NCBI RefSeq assembly: GCF_001500065.1
Contig: NZ_LQIN01000051.1
Location: 62,001-126,000, forward strand
Source: Mycobacterium sp. IS-3022
GTDB lineage: Bacteria > Actinomycetota > Actinomycetes > Mycobacteriales > Mycobacteriaceae
Reading direction: 5' to 3'
Length of the DNA stretch: 64,000 bases
Under the pieces are notes generated by a model. The model saw only the letters and a list, made by a program, of their open reading frames with translations, searched no databases and was not told the DNA's origin. Both the position numbers and the translations under genes were made by a program. This document shows positions 46,973 to 58,925 of the stretch, piece after piece (position 1 is the stretch's first letter; every line of letters begins with the position of its first letter).

Positions 46973-48469
46973 TCAGGCCGTTTCGTCGTCGTCGGAGCCC
47001 GCCGCCTCGTCGGAACCCGGCGCCTGCCCCGACGCCTGAGCCGCTGCGGCGGCCGACGCCGAACCGGGGCGTTTGCGCGGCACCCAGCCCTCGATGTTGC
47101 GCTGCGGCCCCGCCGAGACCGCCAACGCCCCCGGCGGCACGTCGTCGCGCACGACGGTGCCCGCGCCGGTGTAGGCACCGTCGCCGACGGTGACCGGGGC
47201 GATGAACATGGTGTCCGATCCGGTGCGGACGTGTGAGCCGATGGTGGTGCGGCTCTTGGTCTCCCCGTCGTAGTTGACGAACACGCTCGACGCGCCGATG
47301 TTGCTGTGCTCGCCGATGTCGGCGTCGCCGACGTAGGTCAGGTGCGGCACCTTGGTACCGGCGCCGATGCTGGAGTTCTTGGTCTCGACGAATGCGCCGA
47401 GCTTGCCCTCGACGCCCAGCACGGTGCCCGGCCGCAGGTAGGTGAACGGCCCGACCGTCGCGCCGTCACCGATCACCGACGAGCTGCCATGCGTGCGGCA
47501 CACAGTCGCGCCGTCGCCGACCGTGACGTCGGCCAGGGTGGTGTCCGGCCCGATCTGGCAGCGACCGCCGATCCGGGTGCCGCCGAGCAGTTGGGTGCCG
47601 GGCTGCACGACGGTGTCGCGACCGATCGTCACGTCGACGTCGACCCACGTGGTGGCCGGATCGACGACCGTCACACCGGCCCGCTGGTGCGCGGCGACGA
47701 TGCGCCGGTTCAGCTCGGCCCCCAGCTCGGCCAGCTGTACGCGGTCGTTGACCCCGGCGACCAGCATCGCGTCGTCGACATGCTTGGCCCGCACGACGTG
47801 GCCGTCGGACCGGACGATCGCGACGACGTCGGTCAGGTACTGCTCCTGCTGGGCGTTGTCCGAGTGCAGCCGGCTCAACGCGGAACGCAGCGCGGCGATG
47901 TCGAAGGCGTACACGCCGGCGTTGACCTCGGCGATCGCCCGCTGCGACGGGCTGGCGTCGGCCTGCTCGACGATTCCCATGACCTCGCCGTCCTGGGTCC
48001 GCAGGATGCGGCCGTAGCCCGTCGGGTCGGGCAGCGTGGTGGTGAGCACGGTCGCCGCGGCGCCTGCCCCCGCGTTGTGGGTGGCGATCAGGTCGGCCAG
48101 CGTGTCGGCGTCCAGCAGAGGCACGTCGCCCGAGGTGACCACCACCGTGCCGGTGAACTCGGGCGGCAGCGCCGAGAGCCCGCACTCCACGGCGTGCCCG
48201 GTGCCCAGTTGCTGCTCCTGCACCGCGGTGTCGATGGTCCGGCCGAGCTCGACGGCCAGCCGGTCGACCGCGCCCGCCACGCGCTCGCGGTCCATGCCCA
48301 CCACCACGACGAGTCGTTCGGGCGCCACCTTGGCGACCGCGTGCAGGGCGTGCGCGAGCATGCTGCGCCCGGCCAGCGTGTGCAGCACCTTCGGGGTGTC
48401 GGACCGCATCCGCGTGCCCGCGCCCGCGGCAAGGACCACGACGGCGGAATCGCGATGGTGGTTGGTCAT
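46973..48469 (-). CDS. glmU: Bifunctional GlmU (glucosamine-1-P acetyltransferase / UDP-GlcNAc pyrophosphorylase)
   Basis: 498-residue two-domain enzyme making UDP-GlcNAc for peptidoglycan. N-terminal uridylyltransferase with LAAGAGTRMRSDTPKVLHTLAG (about 14-35); C-terminal left-handed beta-helix of hexapeptide repeats (IGRDTVVQPGTQLLGGTRIGG onwards) with acetyl-CoA residues such as NYDGETKSRTTIGSHV. The C terminus has an extra Ala/Asp-rich tail as in other mycobacteria. ATG at 48469. Confidence 0.97.
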   Translation of the reverse strand: MTNHHRDSAVVVLAAGAGTRMRSDTPKVLHTLAGRSMLAHALHAVAKVAPERLVVVVGMDRERVAGAVDRLAVELGRTIDTAVQEQQLGTGHAVECGLSALPPEFTGTVVVTSGDVPLLDADTLADLIATHNAGAGAAATVLTTTLPDPTGYGRILRTQDGEVMGIVEQADASPSQRAIAEVNAGVYAFDIAALRSALSRLHSDNAQQEQYLTDVVAIVRSDGHVVRAKHVDDAMLVAGVNDRVQLAELGAELNRRIVAAHQRAGVTVVDPATTWVDVDVTIGRDTVVQPGTQLLGGTRIGGRCQIGPDTTLADVTVGDGATVCRTHGSSSVIGDGATVGPFTYLRPGTVLGVEGKLGAFVETKNSSIGAGTKVPHLTYVGDADIGEHSNIGASSVFVNYDGETKSRTTIGSHVRTGSDTMFIAPVTVGDGAYTGAGTVVRDDVPPGALAVSAGPQRNIEGWVPRKRPGSASAAAAAQASGQAPGSDEAAGSDDDETA

Positions 48470-48485
48470 GAGGTTCCCCCTCCGC

Positions 48486-48546
48486 GCGAGTGACCGTGTT
48501 TGTACGCCGACACGCCGCTCTACGGTGTCATTTAGCGGTCGCTCGC
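48486..48546. repeat. Interspersed palindrome, GCGAGCGACCGC family, copy 2
   Basis: GCGAGTGACCGT (48486-48497) faces GCGGTCGCTCGC (48535-48546). The interior TTTGTACGCCGACACGCCGC matches the interior of the element at 40582-40643, and GACAC/GTGTC adds an inner stem. It lies between glmU and tRNA-Gln. Confidence 0.75.
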
Positions 48547-48557
48547 CGCAAAAAGTG

Positions 48558-48629
48558 CTCCGTCGCCAGGACTCGAACCTGAACTATCTGAACCAAAATC
48601 AGAGGTGCTGCCGATTACACCACGACGGA
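48558..48629 (-). tRNA. glnU: tRNA-Gln(UUG)
   Basis: 72-nt cloverleaf on the minus strand. Acceptor TCCGTCG pairs with CGACGGA; anticodon stem TCTGA/TCAGA holds the loop TTTTGGT with anticodon TTG, reading CAA. The T arm CAGGTTCGAGTCCTG is canonical. CCA is not encoded. Confidence 0.97.
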
Positions 48630-48731
48630 TCGATCAACTCGTGATGCTAGTCCAATGGTCGAGCTTCTCATCGCGGCTCGTACCTCGCCGCTTGATCGTC
48701 GCCCGACGTCCAACGCACTACCCTCGAAAGC

Positions 48732-49379
48732 GTGGCTGCACTCGACAAAGAGATGCGGGCGCCGCGCGCGCGGATGACCGGCGCCGAACGGCGCCACCAG
48801 CTCATCGACGTCGCCCGGTCGCTGTTCGCCGAGCGTGGCTACGAGGGCACCTCGATCGAGGAGATCGCCCAGCGCGCGAACGTCTCCAAACCCGTCGTCT
48901 ACGAGCACTTCGGCGGTAAGGAAGGGCTGTACGCGGTGGTGGTCGACCGCGAGATGTCCGCGCTGCTCGACGGGATCACGTCGTCGCTGACCAGGATGAC
49001 CAACAACCGCTCCCGGCTGCGGATCGAACGGGTCGCACTGGCGCTGCTGACCTACGTCGACGAGCGCACCGACGGGTTCCGCATCCTGATCCGCGACTCC
49101 CCGGCCGCGATCACGTCGGGCAGCACCTACTCGACGCTACTCAACGAGGCCGTCAACCAGGTGTCCTCGATCCTGGCGGGCGATTTCTCGCGCCGCGGGC
49201 TGGACCCGGAGATGGCGCCGCTGTACGCCCAGGCTCTGGTCGGGTCGGTGTCGATGACCGCGCAGTGGTGGCTCGATGTCCGTGAGCCGAAGAAGGAAGT
49301 GGTGGCCGCACATCTGGTCAACCTGTGCTGGAACGGCTTGATGCATCTGGAGAACGACCCGCCGCTGCTCGAGGATTGA
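48732..49379 (+). CDS. TetR-family transcriptional regulator
   Basis: 215-residue TetR regulator. The N-terminal HTH (about 17-63) includes RHQLIDVARSLFAERGYEGTSIEEIAQRANVSKPVVYEHFGGKEGLY; the C-terminal ligand domain is all-helical. M. tuberculosis Rv1019 lies at the same place, before mfd. GTG at 48732 is 7 bases after TACCCT, so a leaderless mRNA is predicted. Target and ligand unknown; the neighbouring small membrane proteins on the opposite strand are possible targets. Confidence 0.9.
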   Translation: MAALDKEMRAPRARMTGAERRHQLIDVARSLFAERGYEGTSIEEIAQRANVSKPVVYEHFGGKEGLYAVVVDREMSALLDGITSSLTRMTNNRSRLRIERVALALLTYVDERTDGFRILIRDSPAAITSGSTYSTLLNEAVNQVSSILAGDFSRRGLDPEMAPLYAQALVGSVSMTAQWWLDVREPKKEVVAAHLVNLCWNGLMHLENDPPLLED

Positions 49380-49404
49380 GCCCGGTCGGGGTCAGCGCGC
49401 GCAC

Positions 49405-49698
49405 TCAGATCAAACCAGTTGCGTCCGCAGCAAAATAGGCGGGTATGAACACCAACAGCGACAGCGGTCCGGCGAGCCAACCGATTAACATTCCGCGACC
49501 GATGGCGCCCCACTTGCCAGGACGACTGGCAAGAACTCCGGCCACGGCGAGATCGACGAGCAGGATCGGAAGAGCCAACAGAGTCAGGAGAAAATAGGGG
49601 AGAAAGATCCAAGTCGCGAATTGCACTACGAGGATGTTTGCGACTGCGGCCACGAAACCAGCAGGACCATAACGGTTTGTCGGCGAGCCGGCGGTCAT
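49405..49698 (-). CDS. Small membrane protein, second of a pair
   Basis: 97-residue hydrophobic protein with about three membrane spans (FVAAVANILVVQFATWIFL, YFLLTLLALPILLVDLAVAGVLA, IGWLAGPLSLLVFIPAYF). No family recognised. The ATG at 49698 overlaps the upstream gene's stop as ATGA; an ATG 12 bases earlier is the alternative. The surrounding DNA has visibly lower G+C than neighbours, a possible sign of later acquisition. Lies between the TetR gene and mfd. Confidence 0.68.
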   Translation of the reverse strand: MTAGSPTNRYGPAGFVAAVANILVVQFATWIFLPYFLLTLLALPILLVDLAVAGVLASRPGKWGAIGRGMLIGWLAGPLSLLVFIPAYFAADATGLI

Positions 49699-50051
49699 GT
49701 CGCTTGCCATTGGATTATGCAGAACCCGTAGACAATTCCGCCGATGAAGACGATTACGAATGAGCCCAGAATGCTAATACCAACGCCCCGCGCGCGCGAT
49801 GAGCTTGAACTGACGAGCAAGACCGTTGCGACGAGGCAGAGAAGGAAGTTGGTAGCGGCACCAGCAAGAAACGACGCGAATCCATGTAGCGCAGCGGGAG
49901 CCTTCCCGAATAACCACGAGATGGCGATTACTCCTGCCAGTACGAGTTGGGTCGTGAGCGGCGACGCCCAGGTTGCTGTCGACCACGCGCGGGAATCCAA
50001 GTCGGACAATCGGACGATCAACAGGGCGACCCCTTCGCGCCAACGCGGCAA
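49695..50051 (-). CDS. Small membrane protein, first of a pair
   Basis: 118-residue protein with about three hydrophobic spans (TTQLVLAGVIAISWLFG, NFLLCLVATVLLVSSSS, GISILGSFVIVFIGGIVYGFCII). No similarity recognised. Its stop overlaps the next start (ATGA), so the two are probably made as partners in one membrane complex. Start assigned at 50051, first in-frame start of the reading frame; a downstream start is possible. Lower G+C and mixed codon use. Confidence 0.65.
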   Translation of the reverse strand: MPRWREGVALLIVRLSDLDSRAWSTATWASPLTTQLVLAGVIAISWLFGKAPAALHGFASFLAGAATNFLLCLVATVLLVSSSSSRARGVGISILGSFVIVFIGGIVYGFCIIQWQAT

Positions 50052-50244
50052 GCGCCTCGCAACCTTGCAGCCGAACTTTACCGGCAGCCAGGTTCAGCTA
50101 CATTCGCCAGTTTCCCGCGTGAGCCGAAAAGGAAGTCGTGCCTGAGGTTGTCCGCCAGGTGCATTCAGTCCAGTGGTACGCCTCGAAGTGTGACATTCAT
50201 GACGGATGTGGCGGAGCCGTCGTCTTCATCACGATCCCGTGCCC

Positions 50245-50273
50245 GGCAAGCACTTCGGGTGCTTGCCTAAGAT
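50245..50273 (+). promoter_or_regulatory. Palindrome and -10 box before mfd
   Basis: GGCAAGCAC (50245-50253) and GTGCTTGCC (50259-50267) form a perfect 9-bp inverted repeat around TTCGG, followed at once by TAAGAT (50268-50273), a good -10, 9 bases before the mfd ATG. The palindrome covers the -35 and spacer, so it may be an operator or an upstream terminator. Confidence 0.5.
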
Positions 50274-50282
50274 GGACTCATC

Positions 50283-53930
<3,648 letters not shown>

Positions 53931-54174
53931 TTGGCTGGTCAGGGCGTTTTCTGTCTACTTTCCGCGCCCGGATCGGGCAGCGCTGATAACGCTGCGGGGG
54001 CGCGGATGCGACATACGCAGTGGGGGGTCAAGGTGTTGCATTTGCCGTCCAGACCTGGGGCGGCGAGATCGTCTGACAGACGGCGGTCGAGCAATTTCCT
54101 AAACCGAACATCACGCGATTGCCATCGAGCCTGTTGGTGCGCCGTCGCGATGACGCAAGGCGAAGGAGTAAACG

Positions 54175-54729
54175 ATGAACTTCAAGAAGTTGGCTGTGAC
54201 CACGACGATGACCGGTGCACTCGGACTCGGCTCGCTCGGCCTGGGTGCGGGTTTCGCACAGGCCGACCCGCCGCCGCCGCCCGTACCTGTGCCGGCCATC
54301 CCGAACGTGGACGTGCCGAACGTGAACATCCCTGATGTCAATGTGCCGGATGTGAATGTCCCGGACGTGAACGTGCCGGATGTGAACGTGCCGGATGTGA
54401 ACGTCCCGGATGTGAACGTCCCGGACGTGAACGTGCCCGACGTCGACGTGCCGGACGTGAATGTTCCCGACGTCGACGTGCCGGATGTGAACGTTCCCGA
54501 CGTGGAGTTTCCTGAGGTAGACAACTACTTCAAGCTTCCGAACGGGCACATCCCGCCGGGGCAGCTGAAGAACGCAGCGTTCATCAACGGGATCCCGAAC
54601 CCGTTCTTCGGAATCCCTCCGGGCCAGCTCAAGAAGCTGCCCGAGGTGAACGGCATCGTCAACCCGTTCTTCGATGAGGCGCCGGGGCACTGGGAGATCC
54701 CGGATGACCCGTTCCCGCCGGAGTCCTAA
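54175..54729 (+). CDS. Exported protein with VPDVN pentapeptide repeats
   Basis: 184-residue secreted protein of unknown function. A signal peptide (about 1-30, MNFKKLAVTTTMTGALG) ends AQA and is followed by DPPPPPVPVP. Residues about 42-116 are 15 consecutive pentapeptides of consensus VPDVN (with IPNVD, VPNVN, VPDVD, VPDVE, FPEVD variants). A C-terminal part contains a duplicated unit (IPPGQLK-x-x-INGIPNPFF and IPPGQLKKLP-x-VNGIVNPFF). No cysteine or membrane span. The repeat has alternating hydrophobic and polar residues with a regular Pro. AAGGAG lies 7 bases before the ATG. It stands alone between mfd and mazG, where M. tuberculosis has no gene. Confidence 0.85.
   Translation: MNFKKLAVTTTMTGALGLGSLGLGAGFAQADPPPPPVPVPAIPNVDVPNVNIPDVNVPDVNVPDVNVPDVNVPDVNVPDVNVPDVNVPDVDVPDVNVPDVDVPDVNVPDVEFPEVDNYFKLPNGHIPPGQLKNAAFINGIPNPFFGIPPGQLKKLPEVNGIVNPFFDEAPGHWEIPDDPFPPES
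54298..54522 (+). repeat. 15-bp coding tandem repeat, 15 units
   Basis: Fifteen 15-bp units encode the VPDVN pentapeptides. Third positions vary (GTG, GTC, GTT; AAC, AAT; CCG, CCC, CCT), so the units are not all recent copies. Units 4-9 are the most alike. Confidence 0.93.
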
Positions 54730-54748
54730 AGCCACGGGAATGTGACAC

Positions 54749-54783
54749 GATGGCCGCCTTGCCTCCCCGGCAGGGCGGCCATC
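54749..54783 (+). terminator. Hairpin terminator-like structure after the repeat protein gene
   Basis: 15-bp stem with one wobble pair (GATGGCCGCCTTGCC and GGCAGGGCGGCCATC), loop TCCCC, 20 bp after the stop codon. No T-run follows, as is common for mycobacterial terminators. Confidence 0.65.
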
Positions 54784-54912
54784 CTCTGTCGGAGCCACCG
54801 GTGACGGCGAAGCGCGCGTTGCCGGTTCTCGGCAGGCGTCGAGGCCCGACAATGGGTTGGTATAACCGAGAGATCAGCGGTCTCGTCGACAAGCGTGAGG
54901 GGGTGCAGCCCG

Positions 54913-56004
54913 ATGACCGTCGTATTGGTCGACCCCCGCCGCCCGTCACTGATCCCCATCGACGCGATCGATCTGCTTGCCGGTGACGTGCAGTACACCG
55001 AGGAGATGCCGATCAAGGTGCCGTGGTCGTTGCCCTCCGCGCGGCCCGCCTACGACGGCGACCAGGCACCGGTGCTGCTGTCCTCCGACCCCGAGCACCC
55101 CGCGGTCAAGGCCCGGCTGGCCACCGGCGAAAAGGTGATCTCCGCGCCCGAGGCCGCGCCGGGGGAGCGCCTGGTCGACGCGGTCGCGATGATGGACAAG
55201 CTTCGTACCTCCGGACCGTGGGAGAGCGAGCAGACGCACGACTCGCTGCGGCGCTATCTGCTCGAGGAAACCTACGAGGTGTTCGACGCGGTGCGCAGCG
55301 GCAACGCCGACGCGTTGCGTGAGGAACTCGGAGATGTGTTGTTGCAGGTGCTTTTTCACGCCCGCATCGCCGAAGACGCGCCGCAGAATCCGTTCAGCAT
55401 CGACGACGTCGCCGATTCGCTGGTGCGCAAGCTGGGCAACCGGGTGCCGGCGGTGCTCGCCGGTGAACCGATCTCGCTGGACGAACAGCTCGCACAGTGG
55501 GAGGAGCGCAAAGCGCTGGAGAAGTCCCGCGGCTCCATCATGGACGATGTGCCGACCGGCCAGCCCGCGCTGGCATTGGCGCAGAAGGTGATCGAACGGG
55601 TCAGCGCGGCCGGGCTGCCCGTGGACCTGATCCCGACGGCGATGACGTCGGTGACCGTGTCGGCAGGCAGCGATGCCGAGAACACGTTGCGGTCGGCCGT
55701 GCTGGAGTTCATGGAAGCCGTCCGGCGGGCCGAGCACGCGGTCGCGGACAGCCGCCGCGGCGACGACGTTCCGGAGGAACTCGACGCCACGTCGTTGGGC
55801 CAGGTGACCGAGCAGGAGTGGCGTGCGCACTGGCCGTCCGGCGAGAAGGTCGGAAACGACCACGATGCCGAGGCCGATGAAGTTATCGAGACCGATGAAT
55901 CAGATGAGGGGGATGCGGCGGAGGAGGCGGAAGAGGCCGATGCGGTGGAAGCGGCCGACGAGGCTCAGACCGAAGTCGAACAAATAGCGGATTCCGCGCG
56001 CTGA
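54913..56004 (+). CDS. mazG: Nucleoside triphosphate pyrophosphohydrolase MazG
   Basis: 363-residue MazG with a central NTP-PPase domain. The metal site is in LRRYLLEETYEVFDAVRSGNADALREELGDVLLQVLFHARI (E-x-x-E and E-x-x-D motifs, about 115-160), preceded by MMDKLRTSGPWESEQTHDSL. It hydrolyses (d)NTPs, in mycobacteria notably oxidised dCTP, protecting the genome. The C terminus is an unusually acidic Glu/Asp/Ala tail, longer than in M. tuberculosis Rv1021. ATG at 54913 matches the conserved start MTVVLVDPRRP. Confidence 0.94.
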   Translation: MTVVLVDPRRPSLIPIDAIDLLAGDVQYTEEMPIKVPWSLPSARPAYDGDQAPVLLSSDPEHPAVKARLATGEKVISAPEAAPGERLVDAVAMMDKLRTSGPWESEQTHDSLRRYLLEETYEVFDAVRSGNADALREELGDVLLQVLFHARIAEDAPQNPFSIDDVADSLVRKLGNRVPAVLAGEPISLDEQLAQWEERKALEKSRGSIMDDVPTGQPALALAQKVIERVSAAGLPVDLIPTAMTSVTVSAGSDAENTLRSAVLEFMEAVRRAEHAVADSRRGDDVPEELDATSLGQVTEQEWRAHWPSGEKVGNDHDAEADEVIETDESDEGDAAEEAEEADAVEAADEAQTEVEQIADSAR

Positions 56005-56113
56005 AAACCACTGAACGATCATTTTGCGCGCCCGAATCGCTCACTCCGCTGAGCCGCCGTGTCCCGGACGCGTGGGAACATTGGCAGCAACCGAAGTTGG
56101 TTGAGGGGATTTA

Positions 56114-56845
56114 GTGTCGCCGGTGCGTTGGCTGCGTGCTGTCGCCGTGTTGGGTGCGACGGCGCTGCTCTTGGCTTCGAGCTGCTCGTGGCAGCTGGGT
56201 ACCCCCATCCCCGAGGGTGTGCCCCCGCCGCCGGGCGATCCGGTACCCAAGATCGACACCTACGCCAAGGGCCGCCCGGCCGATCAACTCCGCGACTGGG
56301 CCGCCGAACGCTCGCCCAAGCTGGGCATCCCCGTCGCCGCCCTCGAGGCCTACGCCTACGCGGCCCGGGTAGCGGAGGTGGAGAACCCCGACTGCAAGCT
56401 GGCCTGGACGACGCTGGCGGGTATCGGCCAGGTGGAAAGCCACCACGGCACCTACCGCGGCGCGGCCATCGAGGCGAACGGCGACGTCACGCCCCCCATC
56501 CGGGGCGTCTGGCTCGACGGCACCAACGGGAACCTGGAAATCCTCGACGACGCCGCGATCAGCCACGACGGCGACTCGCAGTTCGCCCGGGCGATGGGTC
56601 CCATGCAGTTCATCCCCGAGACCTGGGAGCACTACGGCGTCGATGCCAACAACGACGGCCACATCAGCGCCGACAACATCGACGACGCCGCGCTGTCGGC
56701 GGCCGGCTATCTGTGCTGGACCGGCAAGGACCTTGCGACGCCGCGCGGGTGGATGAACGCGTTGCGCGCCTACAACCTCTCCGACCAGTACGCGCGCACG
56801 GTGCGCGACTGGGCCACCGCCTACGCCAACGGACACCCCCTCTAA
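56114..56845 (+). CDS. lpqU: Lipoprotein LpqU, lytic transglycosylase-like
   Basis: 243-residue lipoprotein with lipobox LASSC after a 24-residue signal peptide, a Pro-rich linker, and an SLT/MltB-type transglycosylase domain. The catalytic Glu is in GIGQVESHHGTYRG; AMGPMQFIPETWEHYGVDANNDG and ALRAYNLSDQYA complete the family pattern. It is expected to cleave peptidoglycan glycan strands at the outer membrane face. GTG start at 56114. Equivalent to Rv1022, preceding eno. Confidence 0.93.
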   Translation: MSPVRWLRAVAVLGATALLLASSCSWQLGTPIPEGVPPPPGDPVPKIDTYAKGRPADQLRDWAAERSPKLGIPVAALEAYAYAARVAEVENPDCKLAWTTLAGIGQVESHHGTYRGAAIEANGDVTPPIRGVWLDGTNGNLEILDDAAISHDGDSQFARAMGPMQFIPETWEHYGVDANNDGHISADNIDDAALSAAGYLCWTGKDLATPRGWMNALRAYNLSDQYARTVRDWATAYANGHPL

Positions 56846-56924
56846 ACACGCCGGGCGAACAGTGAGGCTTTAGGCTCGTCGGTTGACGCGCAGATCACCA
56901 CCGAGGACACCCGAGGAGACGCCA

Positions 56925-58214
56925 GTGCCCACAATCGATCAGGTCGGAGCCCGAGAAATCCTCGACTCCCGGGGAAACCCGACGGTCGAGGTCGAGGTTC
57001 TGCTGGGAGACGGCTCGTTCGCCCGCGCCGCGGTGCCGTCGGGCGCGTCGACGGGCGAGCACGAGGCGGTCGAGCTCCGCGACGGCGGCTCCCGCTACGG
57101 CGGCAAGGGCGTCGAAAAGGCCGTAGAAGCCGTGCTCGAGGAGATCGGCCCGGCGATCATCGGACTGCAGGCCGACGATCAGCGGCTCGTGGACCAGGCG
57201 CTGCTCGACCTCGACGGCACGCCCGACAAGTCGCGGCTGGGCGCCAACGCGATCCTGGGTGCCTCACTGGCCGTAGCCAAGGCCGCGGCCCACGCGGCCG
57301 ATCTCGACCTGTTCCGCTACATCGGCGGCCCCAACGCCCACATCCTGCCGGTGCCGATGATGAACATCCTCAACGGCGGCGCACACGCCGACACCGGCGT
57401 CGACGTGCAGGAGTTCATGGTCGCGCCGATCGGGGCGGCGTCGTTCAAGGAGGCGCTGCGCTGGGGCGCCGAGGTGTACCACTCGCTGAAGTCGGTGCTC
57501 AAGAAGCAGGGGCTGGCAACCGGTCTCGGTGACGAGGGCGGGTTCGCCCCCGACGTGGCGGGCACCAAGGCCGCACTCGACCTCATCCTGTCCGCGATCG
57601 AGGCGAGCGGCTTCAAACCCGGCACGGATGTGGCGCTGGCCCTCGACGTCGCCGCGACCGAGTTCTACTCCGACGGGCAGGGCTACACGTTCGAGAACGA
57701 GGTACGCAGCGCCGAGGCGATGGGCCAGTTCTACGCCGGCCTGCTCGACACCTATCCGTTGGTCTCGATCGAGGATCCGCTGTCGGAGGACGACTGGGAC
57801 GGGTGGGTCGCGCTGACGTCGGCGATCGGGGACCGGGTGCAGCTCGTCGGCGACGACCTGTTCGTCACCAACCCGGAGCGCCTCGAGGACGGCATCCAAA
57901 AGGGCGCCGCGAACGCGCTTCTGGTGAAGGTCAACCAGATCGGCACGCTGACCGAGACGCTCGACGCGGTGGCGTTGGCCCACAACAGCGGCTACCGGAC
58001 GATGATGAGCCACCGCAGCGGCGAAACCGAGGACACGACGATCGCCGACCTGTCGGTCGCGGTGGGCAGCGGGCAGATCAAGACCGGCGCACCGGCCCGC
58101 AGCGAACGCGTCGCCAAGTACAACCAGCTGCTGCGCATCGAGGAGAACCTCGGCGACGCCGCCCGCTACGCGGGTGACCTGGCGTTCCCACGGTTTGCGC
58201 TGGATTCGAAATAG
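56925..58214 (+). CDS. eno: Enolase
   Basis: 429-residue glycolytic enolase converting 2-phosphoglycerate to phosphoenolpyruvate. N terminus VPTIDQVGAREILDSRGNPTVEVEV, catalytic loop GAS-TGEHEAVELRDG, GDEGGFAPD, the Mg ligands in SIEDPLSEDDW and LVGDDLFVTN, and SHRSGETEDTTIADLSV are all intact. GTG at 56925 follows GAGGAG; the longer frame from 56883 has no similarity. Length equals other mycobacterial enolases. Confidence 0.97.
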   Translation: MPTIDQVGAREILDSRGNPTVEVEVLLGDGSFARAAVPSGASTGEHEAVELRDGGSRYGGKGVEKAVEAVLEEIGPAIIGLQADDQRLVDQALLDLDGTPDKSRLGANAILGASLAVAKAAAHAADLDLFRYIGGPNAHILPVPMMNILNGGAHADTGVDVQEFMVAPIGAASFKEALRWGAEVYHSLKSVLKKQGLATGLGDEGGFAPDVAGTKAALDLILSAIEASGFKPGTDVALALDVAATEFYSDGQGYTFENEVRSAEAMGQFYAGLLDTYPLVSIEDPLSEDDWDGWVALTSAIGDRVQLVGDDLFVTNPERLEDGIQKGAANALLVKVNQIGTLTETLDAVALAHNSGYRTMMSHRSGETEDTTIADLSVAVGSGQIKTGAPARSERVAKYNQLLRIEENLGDAARYAGDLAFPRFALDSK

Positions 58215-58229
58215 GCCGTGAAATAGCCC

Positions 58230-58925
58230 GTGCCCGAAGCGAAACGGCCCGACCCAAAGCGTCGGTCACCGACCTCCCGACCAGGTAAGTCGGGTAAGGC
58301 CGGCGCCGTCGGGAAGGGCCGCCCGCGCACGGCGGCGCGCCGTGAGCCGCGTGGTACCGAATCGCGACCCGAGGCGTCGACGGAGCCTCAGCCGAAGGAC
58401 GCCGGCGTCGTCATCCGGCGCGCGATCGCGGACTCGGCGGAACAACAGTCCGAGCAGCGGTTCGGCTCTGCGGCTCGGCGCGCGGCCATCCTTGCGGCAG
58501 TGGTGTGCGTGCTGACGTTGACCATCGCCGGCCCGGTGCGCACCTATTTCGCGCAGCGCACCGAGATGAAGCAACTCAAGGCGACCGAAGAGCAGTTGCG
58601 CGCCCAGATCGCCGACCTCGAGCAGCAGAAGGTGAAACTGGCCGACCCGGTGTTCATCGCGGCGCAGGCCCGCGAGCGTCTGGGCTTCGTCATGCCCGGG
58701 GAGATCCCGTACCAGGTGCAGCTGCCGGCGAACGCCGCGGTGCCGGGCACACCCGACGAAGAACCGACGGCCGCGCACCGCGACCAGCCGTGGTACACGG
58801 CGCTGTGGCACACGATCGCCGATGCGCCGCACGGGATTTCGCCCGCACCGCTGCCGGGGGCGCCACCACCGGTGCCCGGCGCGCCCGAACCGCCGCCTCC
58901 CGCCCCGCCCGCCCCCGGTGGTTGA
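58230..58925 (+). CDS. ftsB: FtsB/DivIC-type septum formation initiator
   Basis: 231-residue bitopic division protein. A long basic, disordered cytosolic N terminus (1-80) precedes one membrane span (about 84-106) and a periplasmic coiled coil with FtsB/DivIC pattern (EMKQLKATEEQLRAQIADLEQQKVKL, about 110-136) and RERLGFVMPGEIPYQV. The C-terminal tail is Pro-rich. It links FtsL/FtsQ in the divisome. GTG at 58230, 16 bp after eno, as in Rv1023-Rv1024. Overlaps the DUF501 gene by 8 bp. Confidence 0.9.
   Translation: MPEAKRPDPKRRSPTSRPGKSGKAGAVGKGRPRTAARREPRGTESRPEASTEPQPKDAGVVIRRAIADSAEQQSEQRFGSAARRAAILAAVVCVLTLTIAGPVRTYFAQRTEMKQLKATEEQLRAQIADLEQQKVKLADPVFIAAQARERLGFVMPGEIPYQVQLPANAAVPGTPDEEPTAAHRDQPWYTALWHTIADAPHGISPAPLPGAPPPVPGAPEPPPPAPPAPGG

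Noticed and set aside
54298..54522. Tandem repeats as a possible CRISPR-like array
   Set aside because: The units are contiguous 15-bp codon repeats with no spacers and lie within an ORF; no cas genes are present.
54111..54524. Minus-strand 137-codon frame with Thr-Ser-Gly repeats
   Set aside because: It is the antisense reading of the VPDVN repeat gene; the plus-strand gene has a signal peptide, Shine-Dalgarno and terminator.
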